Made by a program: the position numbers and the translations under genes
The notes under the pieces: model-generated
Database searches by the model: none
What the model was told of the DNA's origin: nothing
Seen by the model: the letters and a program-made list of their open reading frames with translations, nothing else
Shown: positions 8,474-16,753 of the stretch, in pieces
Numbering within the stretch: position 1 is the first letter of the stretch
Layout of the letters: the number at the start of each line of letters is the position of its first letter
From: Acinetobacter bereziniae
GTDB lineage: Bacteria > Pseudomonadota > Gammaproteobacteria > Pseudomonadales > Moraxellaceae
Length of the DNA stretch: 62,756 bases
Reading direction: 5' to 3'
Assembly: GCA_009912575.1 (NCBI GenBank)
Contig: WNDP01000006.1
Location: 1-62,756, forward strand

Positions 8474-9080
8474 AGATCAAATACCCTTTGAATAATAATA
8501 GTGGCTTTTTTTTGTTCAATTTGAGTCTAGTCACGGATCATGACATTTTTATTTCTATGTTTAGAATTTCTTAAAAATGACTAATTTGTAATTTAACTAT
8601 GATGTCTTCTATGGTGTATTCAAAATTAAAAAATGAACGATGATGGCGCAATAAAAGGAAGCTTTTTCTTCAATCAAATGATGATTGCAGGGAGGGTATG
8701 CAATACAAACTAAAAATCTTTTCACTTTCATTATTGCTGAATGCCAATACGCATTGATCTTGAACAATGCTTTTGAGGTGGATTCATATAAGTCACTGAA
8801 TTATCATTAAAATCAATCTTTAGTTTGCTCATATTTGTCAAAAAATCAGTATTTAATACCACGTACTAACAGCATTTTTAGAATCCAATCTTATTTGAAA
8901 CGATTGTGTGTGACCTTTCTGAATTTTATCTTTCTGCAAAACTTTATATAAATTTATTATAAATATCTGATATTCATCAATAAATTTAATTTTTGTTTGA
9001 TTTTTCCGATTTGCTACATAAAAAATATATGAGTCGAGTAAATTTCTTATATTTTCTGTCCTTTTTATTATCTTTTGCAT
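8474..9080. other. Non-coding gap with a possible truncated leader ORF
   Basis: This 607-bp AT-rich stretch separates the phosphatases from the GntR locus. The only coding-like signal is a 19-codon frame at 8698-8757 with a strong GGGAGGG ribosome binding site. It encodes MQYKLKIFSLSLLLNANTH, which resembles the beginning of a signal peptide; after a frame change, about 18 more open codons follow. This may be the stump of a lost exported-protein gene. A long reading frame on the minus strand at 8853-9161 has no ribosome binding site and low-complexity composition and is not called. Confidence 0.4.
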
Positions 9081-9132
9081 TGTCGACACATTGTATGATT
9101 TGAAAAAGTGGAGATTATACAAAGTGTCGACA
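9081..9132 (+). promoter_or_regulatory. Paired operator of the GntR/FCD regulator
   Basis: The self-complementary octamer TGTCGACA occurs at 9081-9088 and 9125-9132, 44 bp apart (about four helical turns). The flanks extend the pair into a long inverted repeat: GTCGACACATTGTAT faces ATACAAAGTGTCGAC with one mismatch. The second copy lies 52 bp before the regulator's ATG. GTnnAC-core palindromes are the usual form for FCD-type GntR proteins, so autoregulation is likely. Confidence 0.65.
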
Positions 9133-9184
9133 CAACTTGAATAGTTTAAGAAACACATCAAGTTCAGGGACGCAGAGGTTTGTT

Positions 9185-9863
9185 ATGGACAAGAAAATAC
9201 GTTTAGCCGAAACACTAAAACGCCGAATTATTAGCATGGAATTAGCACCGGGTGCTGTTGTCGATGAAGTGTCGCTAAGTGAAGAGTTTGGTCTGTCTCG
9301 TTCGCCCGTCAGAGAACTTTTAAGACAAATGGCTGCTGAGGGATACTTAGAACTTGAGACAAATCGTGCGACACGTGTGTCTTCAATGAGCCATCAGTCG
9401 CTTCGAAACTTTTTCTTGGCTTGCGCCATTAATTTATATTTCGACCACGCAATTAGCAGCCATCAATGCGACACAAATCGAAATTCAACAACTGAAACAG
9501 ATTCAACAATGCTTTCGAGAAGCGATTGATCAAGGCGATATAGAAGGGCGAGTTTATTATAACAATCAATTTCATTTGGAAATTGGCAGGATTGCACATA
9601 ACCCATATTTATTACCAAGTTTGGAACGTTTACTGATTGATCATGCTCGTTTAGGCAAAATCTTTTATCGCTCTCCAACCACAGAGGATATGCAAGAAGA
9701 TTTGAATACGGCGGTTTTACAACATGAGCAAATCATTGAAGCCATTGAAGCTCACAATGCAGGCGAAGCTGGTGAGATCATCAGATTGCATATGGATTTG
9801 TCGCGTCGTCGAATGACTGAATATGTTGTGCCTGTGGGCATAGAAGTGCCCATTTCATATTGA
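9185..9863 (+). pseudogene. GntR-family (FCD) transcriptional regulator, frameshifted
   Basis: The 5' part encodes a winged-helix GntR domain: MDKKIRLAETLKRRI at the start, VVDEVSLSEEFGLSRSPVREL, then GYLELETNRATRVSS. The ligand-binding FCD domain continues in another frame: PLIYISTTQLAAIN, then HLEIGRIAHNPYLLPSLERL, ending at 9863. The frames meet at GGCTTGCGCC (9419-9428); removing one T at 9421-9422 restores FFLAAPLIYIS. A ribosome binding site (AGAGG) supports the ATG at 9185 rather than the upstream TTG. A single-base insertion has therefore cut the DNA-binding domain from the sensor. It presumably controlled the adjacent oxidase and transporter. Confidence 0.85.
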
Positions 9864-9939
9864 TCAACGAAAGATTTAAACATACCTGCTCACTTCACAG
9901 TGGAATATGAAGTGAATATATCAATGGAGTTTGATAAAG

Positions 9940-11265
9940 ATGACAAAAGTCACCGCCTTACCCGCAGATGATCAACAATGCGCTTGGTATCATTTGAGCC
10001 ATCAAAGGCAAGTTAAAGCACGCCATACAGGCACAAGTACTGCAAGATGGGCTGTGATTGGTGCGGGATATACAGGACTGGCAGCAGCAAGACGTTTGGC
10101 AGAACATTTTCCTCATGATGAAGTGATTTTAATTGAAGCACAGGAAGTCGGATATGGTACAGCAGGACGCAATGCAGGCTTTGCGATAGATCTCCCTCAC
10201 GATATTGGCGCAGAAGATTATATTGGTGATATCGAAATTGCCAAAACAACCTTAAAGCTCAATTTACTGGGTCAATCACTACTTCAAACACAGGTAAAAG
10301 CGCACGGCATTGATTGTCATATGCGCAGTAGTGGTAAATATCAAGGTGCAGTTGAAAATCGGGGTATTGCAGTACTCGAGGCATACCAGCGTGGCTTAGA
10401 TAAGCTCGGGTAAGATTATCAAGTGATCAGTGAACAGGATTTGCCGAATCACATTGGAACCTCATTTTATAAAAAGGCATTGTTTACCCCAGGAACGATT
10501 TTATTACAGCCATCGGCATTGGTAAAAGGTTTGGCGGACAGTCTGCCTCCCAATGTCACACTGTATGAGAATACAGCAATTACTGAAGTTGAATATGGGG
10601 ATAAAGTTGTTCTAAAACATGAAAATGGACTAATCATCGTTGATAAACTGATCCTTGCCAATAATGCTTTTGGGCAACGATTTGGTTTTTCACAGATTCA
10701 ACGCACCATGTTGCCGGTTTTTCTCTATGCCAGCATGACACGACCTTTGACAGAAACTGAACAAGCACAACTGGGTGGTAAAGATTTCTGGGGCGTGATT
10801 CCTTCTGATCCTTTTGGGAGTACTGTACGCCGTACTCATGACCATCGTATTTTGATGCGAAACAGTTTTAGTTTTAATCCCAACGGTCAACCTAAGCCAC
10901 ATTGCTTAAAACGTTTTCTACAACGCCATGAACAGTCTTTTAAGAACAGATTCCCCATGTTACCTGCGGTGGATTTTGAATATACATGGAGTGGTTCACT
11001 GGCGCTTTCACAAAATCATAAAGGCTTTTTTGGACAGTTAGCGCCAAATGTCTTTGGTGCACTATGTTGCAATGGACTTGGCATTACACGTGGTACGGTG
11101 ACAGGAACATTGTTGGCAGATTGGCTTGCAGGCGAACGGAGTGAATTAATTGACTTTTTACTGGCAACATCTGGACCGAATAAAGTTCCACCAGAACCCT
11201 TTTTATCCATAGGTGTAAATGCAACCCTATGGTGGGGGCAAATGAAAGCTGGATTGGAGAGTTAA
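9940..11265 (+). pseudogene. FAD-dependent amine/amino-acid oxidase (DAO family) with an internal stop
   Basis: The reading frame encodes a DAO-type flavoprotein resembling gamma-glutamylputrescine oxidases. It has a dinucleotide-binding motif VIGAGYTGLAAARRLAEHFP (about residues 38-57), then AGRNAGFAIDLP. The C-terminal end has GLGITRGTVTGTLLADWLAG. An in-frame TAA at 10411-10413 (after LDKLG) interrupts it; reading continues in the same frame as DYQVISEQDLPNHIG, so one nonsense change (for example from CAA or GAA) separates two otherwise intact halves. The ATG at 9940 has GGAG upstream. It lies between a broken GntR gene and a truncated MFS gene, consistent with a former amine-catabolism unit that is now decaying. 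Confidence 0.85.
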
Positions 11266-11456
11266 TATGTCTACATCATGAAAGCTTATTTTAAAATTTT
11301 GAATTTAAACGATTTAAATTAATTCAGTCCTCCTAAATACAGAAGCACTTCATTGCAGCGAAATTGTTGATTCGATTTTGCAGGCTTTGTTCAGCCTTAT
11401 TTTGGGAAATGTGTAGGAAGCACACCCTTTCAATATTGGAGGGATCGGAGACAGAG

Positions 11457-13649
11457 ATGACAACAAATAATGTTTCTATTGAAGATGTACCTTTAAATAG
11501 GTTTCATCAACTGTTAACCATCCGTACTGGTGGTGGATGGCTCTTAGATGGTTATGTACTGAGTATTGTCGGTGTGGCAATGGTGCAACTATCTTTAGCA
11601 TTACAATTGACAAGCTTTTGGCAGGGAATGATTGCAGCCTCGGCTTTGATCGGAATCTTTTTTGGTAGTTTCCTCGGTGGTTGGCTTGGCGGTTTAATTG
11701 GACGGCAAAAACTTTATTTTGTTGCACCGATCTTATTTACCTTGTGTTCTCTAACTCAATATTGGGTCGAGTCAGCAATGATGTTGTTCCTTTGCCGCTT
11801 TGTGATTGGCATCGGTGTGGGATTTGAATACACCATTGCAGGGTCACTACTCGCTGAGTTTTTGCCACAACAGTCTCGAGGACCTCGTCTGGCCGTTTAT
11901 GATCATATTGAAGTCTTAAAAGGTGTTAATGGCTTAAATACAGGATTAGGTGAGCCTTCTGCATCAATTAATATGGTACATAAAAGACCAGAGCAAGCTT
12001 TTAAAGCAAAAGTTGGAGCAAATTACGATACCTTTGATGGTCGTCGTTTCACAGGCGATATTACTGGTGGTTTGTTGGCTGATGATAAGCTCAATGCACG
12101 ATTAATTGTCGCAACATCGCAAGGGGGGACTGGTAAAAATAATTATGATAAAGACACTAAAACCATTTCAGGTGCCTTAACTTCAAAAATTACTGAGCAA
12201 ACACAACTAACAGTTGGTATTGATTATCAAGATGACAATCCAAAAGGTTTGGGAGGTGGTGTACCTATTTTCTATAGTGATGAGAGCAAAACTGATTTTT
12301 CATCCAAAGACAACTTTGGTTCAATGGATTGGGTAAGATGGCAACGTAAATTACAAAACAGTTATGTCTATTTGGATCATAAATTTAATGATGATTGGAA
12401 AGCTCGGGTTGCTTTTAGTCGGCAAGATTTAGATGCCTTTGCTAAAACTTCTTATGCTTATAATGGTAATTTAAATCGAGATGGTACAGGTTTAAGTTAT
12501 TCACATTGGGCATCTGAGGGCGATCTCAATCAAAATACTTATGACATTACTGTAAATGGTCTATTCAATTTATTTAATCGAGAACATCAAATCGTCTTTG
12601 GTTTTAATGGTTGGGAGCGTGAAGCAAATGAATATGGTTTAAGCTATCCTGTTTATTCTGCAAACAATATCATTCAAGATATCGAACAATTTTATGGTAA
12701 GGCTTCACCTGATTTTAAACCACAACGTACAGGTGTAGATAAAAGTACGGATACAAAAATGTTGGGTAGTTTCATCAATGCAAGATGGAACATTACAGAC
12801 CCATTTAAATTATTCACAGGTATCCGTTTATCAGATTGGGATACCAAGACCAAAAATTTTAACAACGGCAAATTAACAAGCATCACTTCAAAGCAGCAAC
12901 AATCAAGCATTGTTATTCCATATGTTGCTGTGACATATGATATTTTTCCAAGCTCAACAGTCTATGCAAGTTATACAGAAATCTTTAAACCACAGTCTAA
13001 CCTTGATATTGATGGAAATTTTTTAGATCCAGTCACAGGGAGTAATACAGAATTAGGTTTAAAGAATAGTTATTTTAATAATCGCTTAGATTTAAATGCA
13101 GCAATATACTATGCTAAAAAGGACAATGTCGCTGAACAAATTGCAGGTACAGGTGTTAACGGCATTGAAGCACGTTATAGAGCGGTCAAAGGTGCAGAAA
13201 CCAAAGGTTTTGAAATAGAAGCATTAGGACAATTGAATGATGCATGGACACTTTCATTTGGTTATGCTTATAACAATACGAAAGATGCAACGGGCAATAA
13301 AATCAATACAGCTAATCCTCAACAGACCGCGAAGTTAAATACAAATCATCAATTCACAGGGGATCTTGCAGGATTAAGAGTGGGAGGAAGTTTGAATTGG
13401 TATGGTTCAAGTTATGATTTTATCAATATGGGAACACGTACTGCTCCACGTTTAATCAAAGCAGAGCAAAAGAATTATGTGATCACAAGTTTATATGGCG
13501 CTTATGATCTCAACGATAAAGCCAGTGTTTCTTTAAATATTAATAATCTATTTGATGAGCAATATTATACAAGAATTATTGCAAACTATAAGACTGGATA
13601 TATGGGGGATGGGCGATCAGCAGTCGTTGCATTAAATTATAAGTTTTAA
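11457..13649 (+). CDS. In-frame fusion: N-terminal MFS transporter fragment joined to TonB-dependent siderophore receptor barrel
   Basis: From the ATG at 11457 (GGAG upstream), residues 1 to about 144 are a sugar/metabolite MFS N-terminus: about four membrane segments, LGGLIGRQK, then RFVIGIGVGFEYTIAGSLLAEFLPQQSRG. At about 11890-11897 the sequence turns abruptly into the end of a TonB-receptor plug (VYDHIEVLKGVNGLNTGLGEPSASINMV). A full outer-membrane barrel follows and ends in NYKF with the terminal Phe typical of barrel proteins. The receptor resembles the FpvA/FhuE group. It has lost its signal peptide, TonB box and most of the plug; the transporter has lost two thirds of its length. A deletion that happened to keep the frame is the simplest explanation, and neither half is likely to work. 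Confidence 0.85.
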   Translation: MTTNNVSIEDVPLNRFHQLLTIRTGGGWLLDGYVLSIVGVAMVQLSLALQLTSFWQGMIAASALIGIFFGSFLGGWLGGLIGRQKLYFVAPILFTLCSLTQYWVESAMMLFLCRFVIGIGVGFEYTIAGSLLAEFLPQQSRGPRLAVYDHIEVLKGVNGLNTGLGEPSASINMVHKRPEQAFKAKVGANYDTFDGRRFTGDITGGLLADDKLNARLIVATSQGGTGKNNYDKDTKTISGALTSKITEQTQLTVGIDYQDDNPKGLGGGVPIFYSDESKTDFSSKDNFGSMDWVRWQRKLQNSYVYLDHKFNDDWKARVAFSRQDLDAFAKTSYAYNGNLNRDGTGLSYSHWASEGDLNQNTYDITVNGLFNLFNREHQIVFGFNGWEREANEYGLSYPVYSANNIIQDIEQFYGKASPDFKPQRTGVDKSTDTKMLGSFINARWNITDPFKLFTGIRLSDWDTKTKNFNNGKLTSITSKQQQSSIVIPYVAVTYDIFPSSTVYASYTEIFKPQSNLDIDGNFLDPVTGSNTELGLKNSYFNNRLDLNAAIYYAKKDNVAEQIAGTGVNGIEARYRAVKGAETKGFEIEALGQLNDAWTLSFGYAYNNTKDATGNKINTANPQQTAKLNTNHQFTGDLAGLRVGGSLNWYGSSYDFINMGTRTAPRLIKAEQKNYVITSLYGAYDLNDKASVSLNINNLFDEQYYTRIIANYKTGYMGDGRSAVVALNYKF

Positions 13650-13677
13650 TGAATTAAGTGCACTTTAAACAGAAAAA

Positions 13678-13719
13678 ATTCTTTCAATATGGGATTTTAT
13701 TATTCCATATTGAAGAATT
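13678..13719 (+). terminator. Terminator after the TonB-receptor fusion
   Basis: AATTCTTTCAATATGG and CCATATTGAAGAATT pair over about 15 bp with one bulged base around a 12-base loop, starting 29 bases after the stop codon. Confidence 0.6.
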
Positions 13720-13783
13720 GTATATTGATTTGCATCGCAACTCAGCAATGCCTTAGAGACGGAATGCATATGATTAACCAATC

Positions 13784-13817
13784 ATAAGCCCCTTAATTCT
13801 AAAACTAGGGGGCTTAT
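13784..13817. terminator. Hairpin between convergent receptor and phospholipase genes
   Basis: Perfect 9-bp arms ATAAGCCCC/GGGGCTTAT lie between the two converging genes, 33 bases from the phospholipase stop. No strong T-run follows on either strand. Confidence 0.5.
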
Positions 13818-13849
13818 GGTAGGGCTGAATTCGTTAAAACGCTAAAGAA

Positions 13850-16084
13850 TTAAACCATGGCCGGGTCGCTGACGGAATCTGCACCTGTTTCCACTCTTCC
13901 TGCAAAACGGCGATAAAACTTGGCATCTTGACTACAGGTCACAGCAAAATCATACCACTGCCACGCATCTTTTAATTCCCAGTGTTGAGTTGAAGTTTGA
14001 CCTGCTTTTACTGTGATTTTTAATGGCGAATCAGTCCGATAAACCACTGGGCTAATCACAAACTCAGTATCTTTAGTGCCCGTATTGTTCAGGTCGACAT
14101 AGACATTACCATTGGCAATATCATAACAAACACGGATTTCAGGATTGATCTGCAAATCTTGATTACGATTCAAATCACCTTTGAAATGACGGTGAAAACC
14201 ATTTGGCCCCATGACCCAAAGATCATAGAGACCTTGATTGTCCTTTTTGACATTCCAGACATCATCCAAAGTTTTACCTGCTTCGATTATATAGCGACGT
14301 GGAATACGGCTTAGATTTAATTTGTCATAGACATGAAAAACTGCGCCTTGAGTTCCTGTGTTTGCAAACAAAAGTTTTACTGTTCCATCACTTTGACAAC
14401 GTGCACTGGTATGTAATTCATAAGGCAAAGCTTTTGAACGACGAATACCGTTGGCTTGAATTGGAAGTTGTAAATTGGTTGGGATTGGGACATTGGGTAA
14501 ATTTTGTTGTGCAAAGCGTAATTGATCCGCCTGATCTCGAGTTTGTTTTCCATTTAACTCAGGTAAAACATCTTCATTGGGTGTTTTAAAGTTAAATGCT
14601 GTGGTCAAATCTCCACAGATTGCACGACGGTACGGGCTAATATTGGTTTCTTTGACCCCAAAACGTTTTTCTAAAAACATCAATACTGAAGTATGGTCAA
14701 AGACTTGTGAGTTGACTATCCCACCGCGACTCCAAGGTGAAATCACAAATAATGGAACACGAGGCCCTGGTCCATACACGCCATTGTCCTTTTTGGGTGG
14801 TTTATTAGTGCCACTCCCAATCGGAGCATCATGAACATAATATTCATACTGCATATCGGTTTGGCTGAGCGTAGATTTACCCGCATAGCTATTATCCGCG
14901 AGTAATGCTGGTGCAGATGGCGATGGTACATGGTCAAAATAACCATCATTTTCATCAAAATTGATCAGAAAGACGGTCTTACTCCAAACCTCAGGGACCG
15001 CAGTCAAAGCATCTAATATTTCTTGAATAAACCATGACCCTTGTACTGGGCTTGATGGTCCAGGGTGTTCACAATATATGGAGGGTGCATTGATCCAAGA
15101 AACTTGGGGTAACTTTCCTGTTTTAATGTCATTTTTAAATGCATCTAAAAACTCTTCAGGTTTATTGCCAGGTAATGTGTTAGCGATCCCTTTATACAGT
15201 GGATTTTTCGCATTGTCTGTGCTGGCATCATAGGCTTTATATGGTAGTTTTTGTGCTGCAGCATTGTATGGGCTATTAGGTGCGCCACCACTCGAAACAG
15301 GATAACCAGAATCAATATTGGCTTTTTTAAAGGTACGGAATGCACCTAACATATTATCTCCCCATTCATCTGGCATGTTTTGATAACAAATCCAATTGAC
15401 CCCAGCTTCTTCTAAGCGTTCAGCATAAGTTTTCCATGTATAGCCAATATCCACATTTTTCGGATCACCATCAATCCAGTCCCATTCGTTATTTACGAAA
15501 GCTGTGCTGGTCGGTACTGCGCCGTTGGTTCCAGTTAAATGAAAAGAGCGATTAGCATCTGTACCCGTATGCATGGAGCAATGGTAAGCATCGCAAATGG
15601 TGAAAGCATTGGCCAAGGCAAACTGATATGGAATTTCTTGTTCTTTGAAATAACCCATCGCATAATCAGTTTTGTAGGTTGGCCAGTTGGACATACGTCC
15701 ATTGTCCCAAGCCTTTTGACTATCGACCCAAGTGTGGTTCGTTCCTGGTGCACGTTGAGCATTATTACTTGAACCATCTAAGTGGAACGGGGTTAGCAGT
15801 GCACCATTACTTCGTTGCTGTTGCCAAACACTACGTCCATTTTGCACAGGGATGGTGATACGATCTGCAAAGCCACGAACGCCTTTAAGTGTTCCAAAAT
15901 AATGATCAAATGAACGATTTTCCTGCATCAGGATGACGACATGTTCAACGTCTTGGATAGTTCCAGTTTTATTGTTGGCGGGAAGAGCGAGTGCTTTTTG
16001 AATGCTGGCTGGAAAAGCTGACAATGTAGCAGCACCAAATCCTGTTTTCAGGGTATTTGCTAAAAACTGACGACGATCAATCAC
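13850..16084 (-). CDS. plcN: Tat-exported phosphocholine-specific phospholipase C
   Basis: This 744-aa enzyme cleaves phosphatidylcholine and related lipids to diacylglycerol and phosphocholine outside the cytoplasm. Its N-terminus (MIDRRQFLANTLKTGFGAA) is a twin-arginine signal. The phosphoesterase domain follows with HVVILMQENRSFDHYFGTLKG near residue 48, then NFDENDGYFDHVPSPSAP and GPRVPLFVISPWSRGG. Two C-terminal beta-sandwich domains typical of PlcN/PlcH proteins occupy roughly the last 200 residues. A four-repeat Pho box and a tiny lipoprotein gene precede it on the same strand, which fits induction by phosphate starvation. Whether it is haemolytic cannot be told; the symbol follows the non-haemolytic Pseudomonas homolog. 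Confidence 0.92.
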   Translation of the reverse strand: MIDRRQFLANTLKTGFGAATLSAFPASIQKALALPANNKTGTIQDVEHVVILMQENRSFDHYFGTLKGVRGFADRITIPVQNGRSVWQQQRSNGALLTPFHLDGSSNNAQRAPGTNHTWVDSQKAWDNGRMSNWPTYKTDYAMGYFKEQEIPYQFALANAFTICDAYHCSMHTGTDANRSFHLTGTNGAVPTSTAFVNNEWDWIDGDPKNVDIGYTWKTYAERLEEAGVNWICYQNMPDEWGDNMLGAFRTFKKANIDSGYPVSSGGAPNSPYNAAAQKLPYKAYDASTDNAKNPLYKGIANTLPGNKPEEFLDAFKNDIKTGKLPQVSWINAPSIYCEHPGPSSPVQGSWFIQEILDALTAVPEVWSKTVFLINFDENDGYFDHVPSPSAPALLADNSYAGKSTLSQTDMQYEYYVHDAPIGSGTNKPPKKDNGVYGPGPRVPLFVISPWSRGGIVNSQVFDHTSVLMFLEKRFGVKETNISPYRRAICGDLTTAFNFKTPNEDVLPELNGKQTRDQADQLRFAQQNLPNVPIPTNLQLPIQANGIRRSKALPYELHTSARCQSDGTVKLLFANTGTQGAVFHVYDKLNLSRIPRRYIIEAGKTLDDVWNVKKDNQGLYDLWVMGPNGFHRHFKGDLNRNQDLQINPEIRVCYDIANGNVYVDLNNTGTKDTEFVISPVVYRTDSPLKITVKAGQTSTQHWELKDAWQWYDFAVTCSQDAKFYRRFAGRVETGADSVSDPAMV

Positions 16085-16115
16085 AATATTTCTCCTATTT
16101 AAATTTTTTTTCTAC

Positions 16116-16271
16116 TTATGGCGCACAGCGCATAACAGGTTTTTTTGAACCATCAGGTTGGGCTGTTGTTTGATCATCATTCGAATCATTACAGGCAGTA
16201 AGTAGCAGTAAAATGGGGAAAATAAATAAATATGAGCGCCATTGTTTCGATTTTTTTAACATCCGTTTCAT
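16116..16271 (-). CDS. Small (51 aa) lipoprotein upstream of phospholipase C
   Basis: A short frame begins MKRMLKKSKQ, has a strongly hydrophobic core (YLFIFPILLLLTAC), a lipobox LTAC with Cys27, and a 24-residue polar tail NDSNDDQTTAQ ending VMRCAP. This is a classic lipoprotein signal with almost no mature domain. It ends 31 bases before the phospholipase start on the same strand and lies directly behind the Pho box, so both genes are likely one transcript. Function is unknown; a role in export or release of the phospholipase is conceivable but unsupported. Confidence 0.65.
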   Translation of the reverse strand: MKRMLKKSKQWRSYLFIFPILLLLTACNDSNDDQTTAQPDGSKKPVMRCAP

Positions 16272-16303
16272 CCATAATTAAAGATTTCAACACCATAAAC
16301 AGC

Positions 16304-16347
16304 CCTTGTGACAGCAAGGTGTCACCTTTGTGACGGCTGATTGACAA
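16304..16347 (-). promoter_or_regulatory. Tandem Pho box (four 11-bp repeats) upstream of the plc operon
   Basis: On the minus strand the 44 bases divide into four 11-bp units that start TTGTCA, CCGTCA, GTGACA and CTGTCA. The first 18 bases match the PhoB consensus CTGTCATAAATCTGTCAC at 12 positions. The array ends 33 bp upstream of the small lipoprotein gene. A double Pho box is expected for a phosphate-scavenging phospholipase. Confidence 0.7.
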
Positions 16348-16673
16348 TTCATTTGAAAATCAATGAAAGGGAGGGAATTGAGACGAAACACGGTGGAATA
16401 GATCGGAATCTTCAAACGAATTTACTGACTAAATTGAGTTCTATTTGTTTTTTTATTGTGCTTTGAGGAATGGTGTATTTAACTTTGATTTTGTCCAAGT
16501 ATCTTTGTTTTTTTGTGGGTTTTTATTCAGTGGTACACCCACCGAACTCAGATAATCAATATAAATTAATCGTTATAGAATTCACATGATTATAATAAGT
16601 ATATGAATTAATTTGTAAAAAATATTTAAATGACATATTTAGCCTGTTATAGTTAATTTATATGTAAAAATAA
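16348..16673. other. Non-coding gap between plc promoter and lipase promoter
   Basis: This 326-bp AT-rich divergent intergenic region holds no open frame with a ribosome binding site. It should contain the core promoters of the phospholipase operon (minus strand) and, near the right end, of the lipase gene (plus strand). Confidence 0.5.
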
Positions 16674-16689
16674 GTTTTATATATAAAAC
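16674..16689 (+). promoter_or_regulatory. Palindromic operator (predicted IclR site 1), lipase promoter
   Basis: GTTTTATATATAAAAC is a perfect 16-bp palindrome 64 bp upstream of the lipase ATG. The same 16 bases occur before the Rieske operon (19188-19203), with a one-base-shorter version before the IclR gene (19043-19057) and a 14/16 variant before the porin (31388-31403). The flanks AAG and AAA are also shared with the Rieske-operon site. Confidence 0.72.
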
Positions 16690-16753
16690 AAAATTCGTGT
16701 TGATGTCTTATTCAGCCAAGTTCAATGAAAAAAATGTGTCAACGGAGTTACTC

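Noticed and set aside
8529-8546. Possible Pho box before the alkaline phosphatase pair (minus strand, contains TGTCAT)
   Set aside because: Only one half-site is good; the second fits poorly and only at 10-bp instead of 11-bp spacing.
8853-9161. Minus-strand reading frame of 102 codons upstream of the GntR locus
   Set aside because: It has no ribosome binding site, low-complexity composition and overlaps the predicted operators and promoter of the GntR gene.
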